A stretch of DNA of 12,302 nucleotides from Deltaproteobacteria bacterium (lineage in GTDB: Bacteria; Desulfobacterota; BSN033; UBA1163). The notes under the pieces were generated by a model. The model was not told where the DNA came from. It saw only the letters and a list, made by a program, of their open reading frames with translations, and searched no databases. Shown here in pieces: positions 11,821 to 12,302 of this stretch; the stretch's first letter is position 1; every line of letters begins with the position of its first letter. Where the stretch lies: contig VGRU01000094.1 of NCBI GenBank assembly GCA_016875255.1, positions 1 to 12,302 on the forward strand. Reading direction: 5' to 3'. A program made the translations under genes and the position numbers.

Positions 11821-12302
11821 ATGGGTTTGTTTGATGATTATCATCCCCTGAAAGGGAAGATGTTCCAGATGCTTAAGCCTGATGGGACGCTTTATTCGGA
11901 GATGGAGGCGCCGCTCAACGATCAGGAGACGCTCCAGCTTTATCAGAGGATGGTCTTCATCCGGCTGGCTGATCAAAAGGCCTTGATGCTCCAGCGACAG
12001 GGAAGAATGGGAACCTATGCGCCTGTCTGGGGCCAGGAGGCCTGTCAGGTTGGAAGCGCCTATCTTCTTCAAAAAGGGGATTGGGTTTTTCCAGCCTTCA
12101 GGGAATTGGCCGCAAGCCTGATGATGGGGATTCCCCTCAAAACAATCTATCTCTACTGGATGGGCAATGAGGAGGGAAGCCGCGCGCCAGAAGGGATTAA
12201 TGTCATGCCTGTATCGATCCCTGTTGGAACACATCCCCTTCATGCGGTTGGAGTGGCCTGGGCGGCAAAAATCCGGGGGGATAAAATTGTGACCATCGCC
12301 TA
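11821..12302 (+). CDS. Pyruvate-dehydrogenase-type E1 component alpha subunit, partial
   Basis: The open frame runs from ATG 11821 off the right edge, giving 160 residues. It matches the thiamine-diphosphate-dependent 2-oxoacid dehydrogenase E1 alpha family: LYQRMVFIRLADQKALMLQR (40-59), GTYAPVWGQEACQVGSAYLL (64-83), DWVFPAFRELAASLMMGIPL (87-106), and THPLHAVGVAWAAKIRGD (137-154). The GDG..NxG diphosphate-binding motif should lie just outside the window. It decarboxylates pyruvate, or a branched-chain 2-oxoacid, and transfers the acyl group to lipoyl-E2. AAAGGAG 6-7 nt before the ATG supports the start. In a PDH role it would supply acetyl-CoA to the citrate synthase encoded upstream. Branched-chain specificity cannot be excluded without the rest of the gene and the E1 beta and E2 genes. 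Confidence 0.9.
   Translation, partial: MGLFDDYHPLKGKMFQMLKPDGTLYSEMEAPLNDQETLQLYQRMVFIRLADQKALMLQRQGRMGTYAPVWGQEACQVGSAYLLQKGDWVFPAFRELAASLMMGIPLKTIYLYWMGNEEGSRAPEGINVMPVSIPVGTHPLHAVGVAWAAKIRGDKIVTIA

Noticed and set aside
11800..12243. A minus-strand 147-codon open frame opposite the E1 alpha gene
   Set aside because: It is an antisense shadow of a well-supported dehydrogenase gene.

Overview
The window is a bacterial chromosome segment with mostly central-carbon, respiratory and membrane-redox genes. The gene mix suggests an oxygen-respiring or facultative relative of the Desulfobacterota (former Deltaproteobacteria) or a neighbouring phylum. It combines a caa3/aa3-type oxidase, acyl-CoA oxidation enzymes, an isopropylmalate-dehydratase-type aconitase, selenocysteine use and abundant AT-rich interspersed repeats. 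This placement is inference from gene content only, and confidence in it is low to moderate.

Region 1 (1-3147, minus strand) is a cytochrome c oxidase operon read as SCO assembly factor, subunit I and subunit III, with subunit III running off the window. Subunit I carries the A2-type YSHPxVY signature. A roughly 200-bp interspersed repeat separates subunits I and III. Region 2 (3278-5289, plus) is a tightly coupled pair of 3-hydroxyacyl-CoA dehydrogenase and acyl-CoA dehydrogenase, starting from a divergent intergenic region shared with the oxidase operon.

Region 3 (5290-7852) alternates plus-strand metabolism with a minus-strand set of very small genes. These are a 54-codon gene, a 42-residue Cys-rich micropeptide, a small heat-shock protein (Hsp20), and a 41-residue micropeptide. 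The two micropeptides align end to end without gaps and look like paralogues; a length-filtered gene caller would miss them. Hsp20 and the 41-residue micropeptide each sit divergently from a TCA-type enzyme, citrate synthase and the aconitase-like large subunit respectively. Both divergent gaps carry the same bidirectional promoter module. On the minus strand it reads as a sigma-32-like heat-shock promoter (CTTGAA[A/T], 14 nt, CC[C/T]TATCT). On the plus strand it reads as an extended -10 promoter placed 18 nt after a shared TTCAAGGTGAA box.

Region 4 (7853-9918) encodes the two subunits of an isopropylmalate dehydratase/homoaconitase/aconitase-family enzyme, separated by a second copy of the 200-bp repeat and two small hairpins. 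Next to citrate synthase, an aconitase role is plausible. Region 5 (10037-12302) is a compact plus-strand run: a DoxX-family membrane protein, a UbiA-family (MenA-like) prenyltransferase, a 90-residue thioredoxin-like protein, and the start of a pyruvate-dehydrogenase-type E1 alpha subunit. In the thioredoxin-like protein an in-frame TGA falls exactly on the first cysteine position of the CxxC redox motif (U-P-H-C), and a bacterial-SECIS-like hairpin follows. It is best read as a selenoprotein.

The most novel items are the thioredoxin-like selenoprotein, the micropeptide pair, and the duplicated heat-shock/TCA bidirectional promoter. No tRNA, rRNA, CRISPR array, transposase or phage gene was found.
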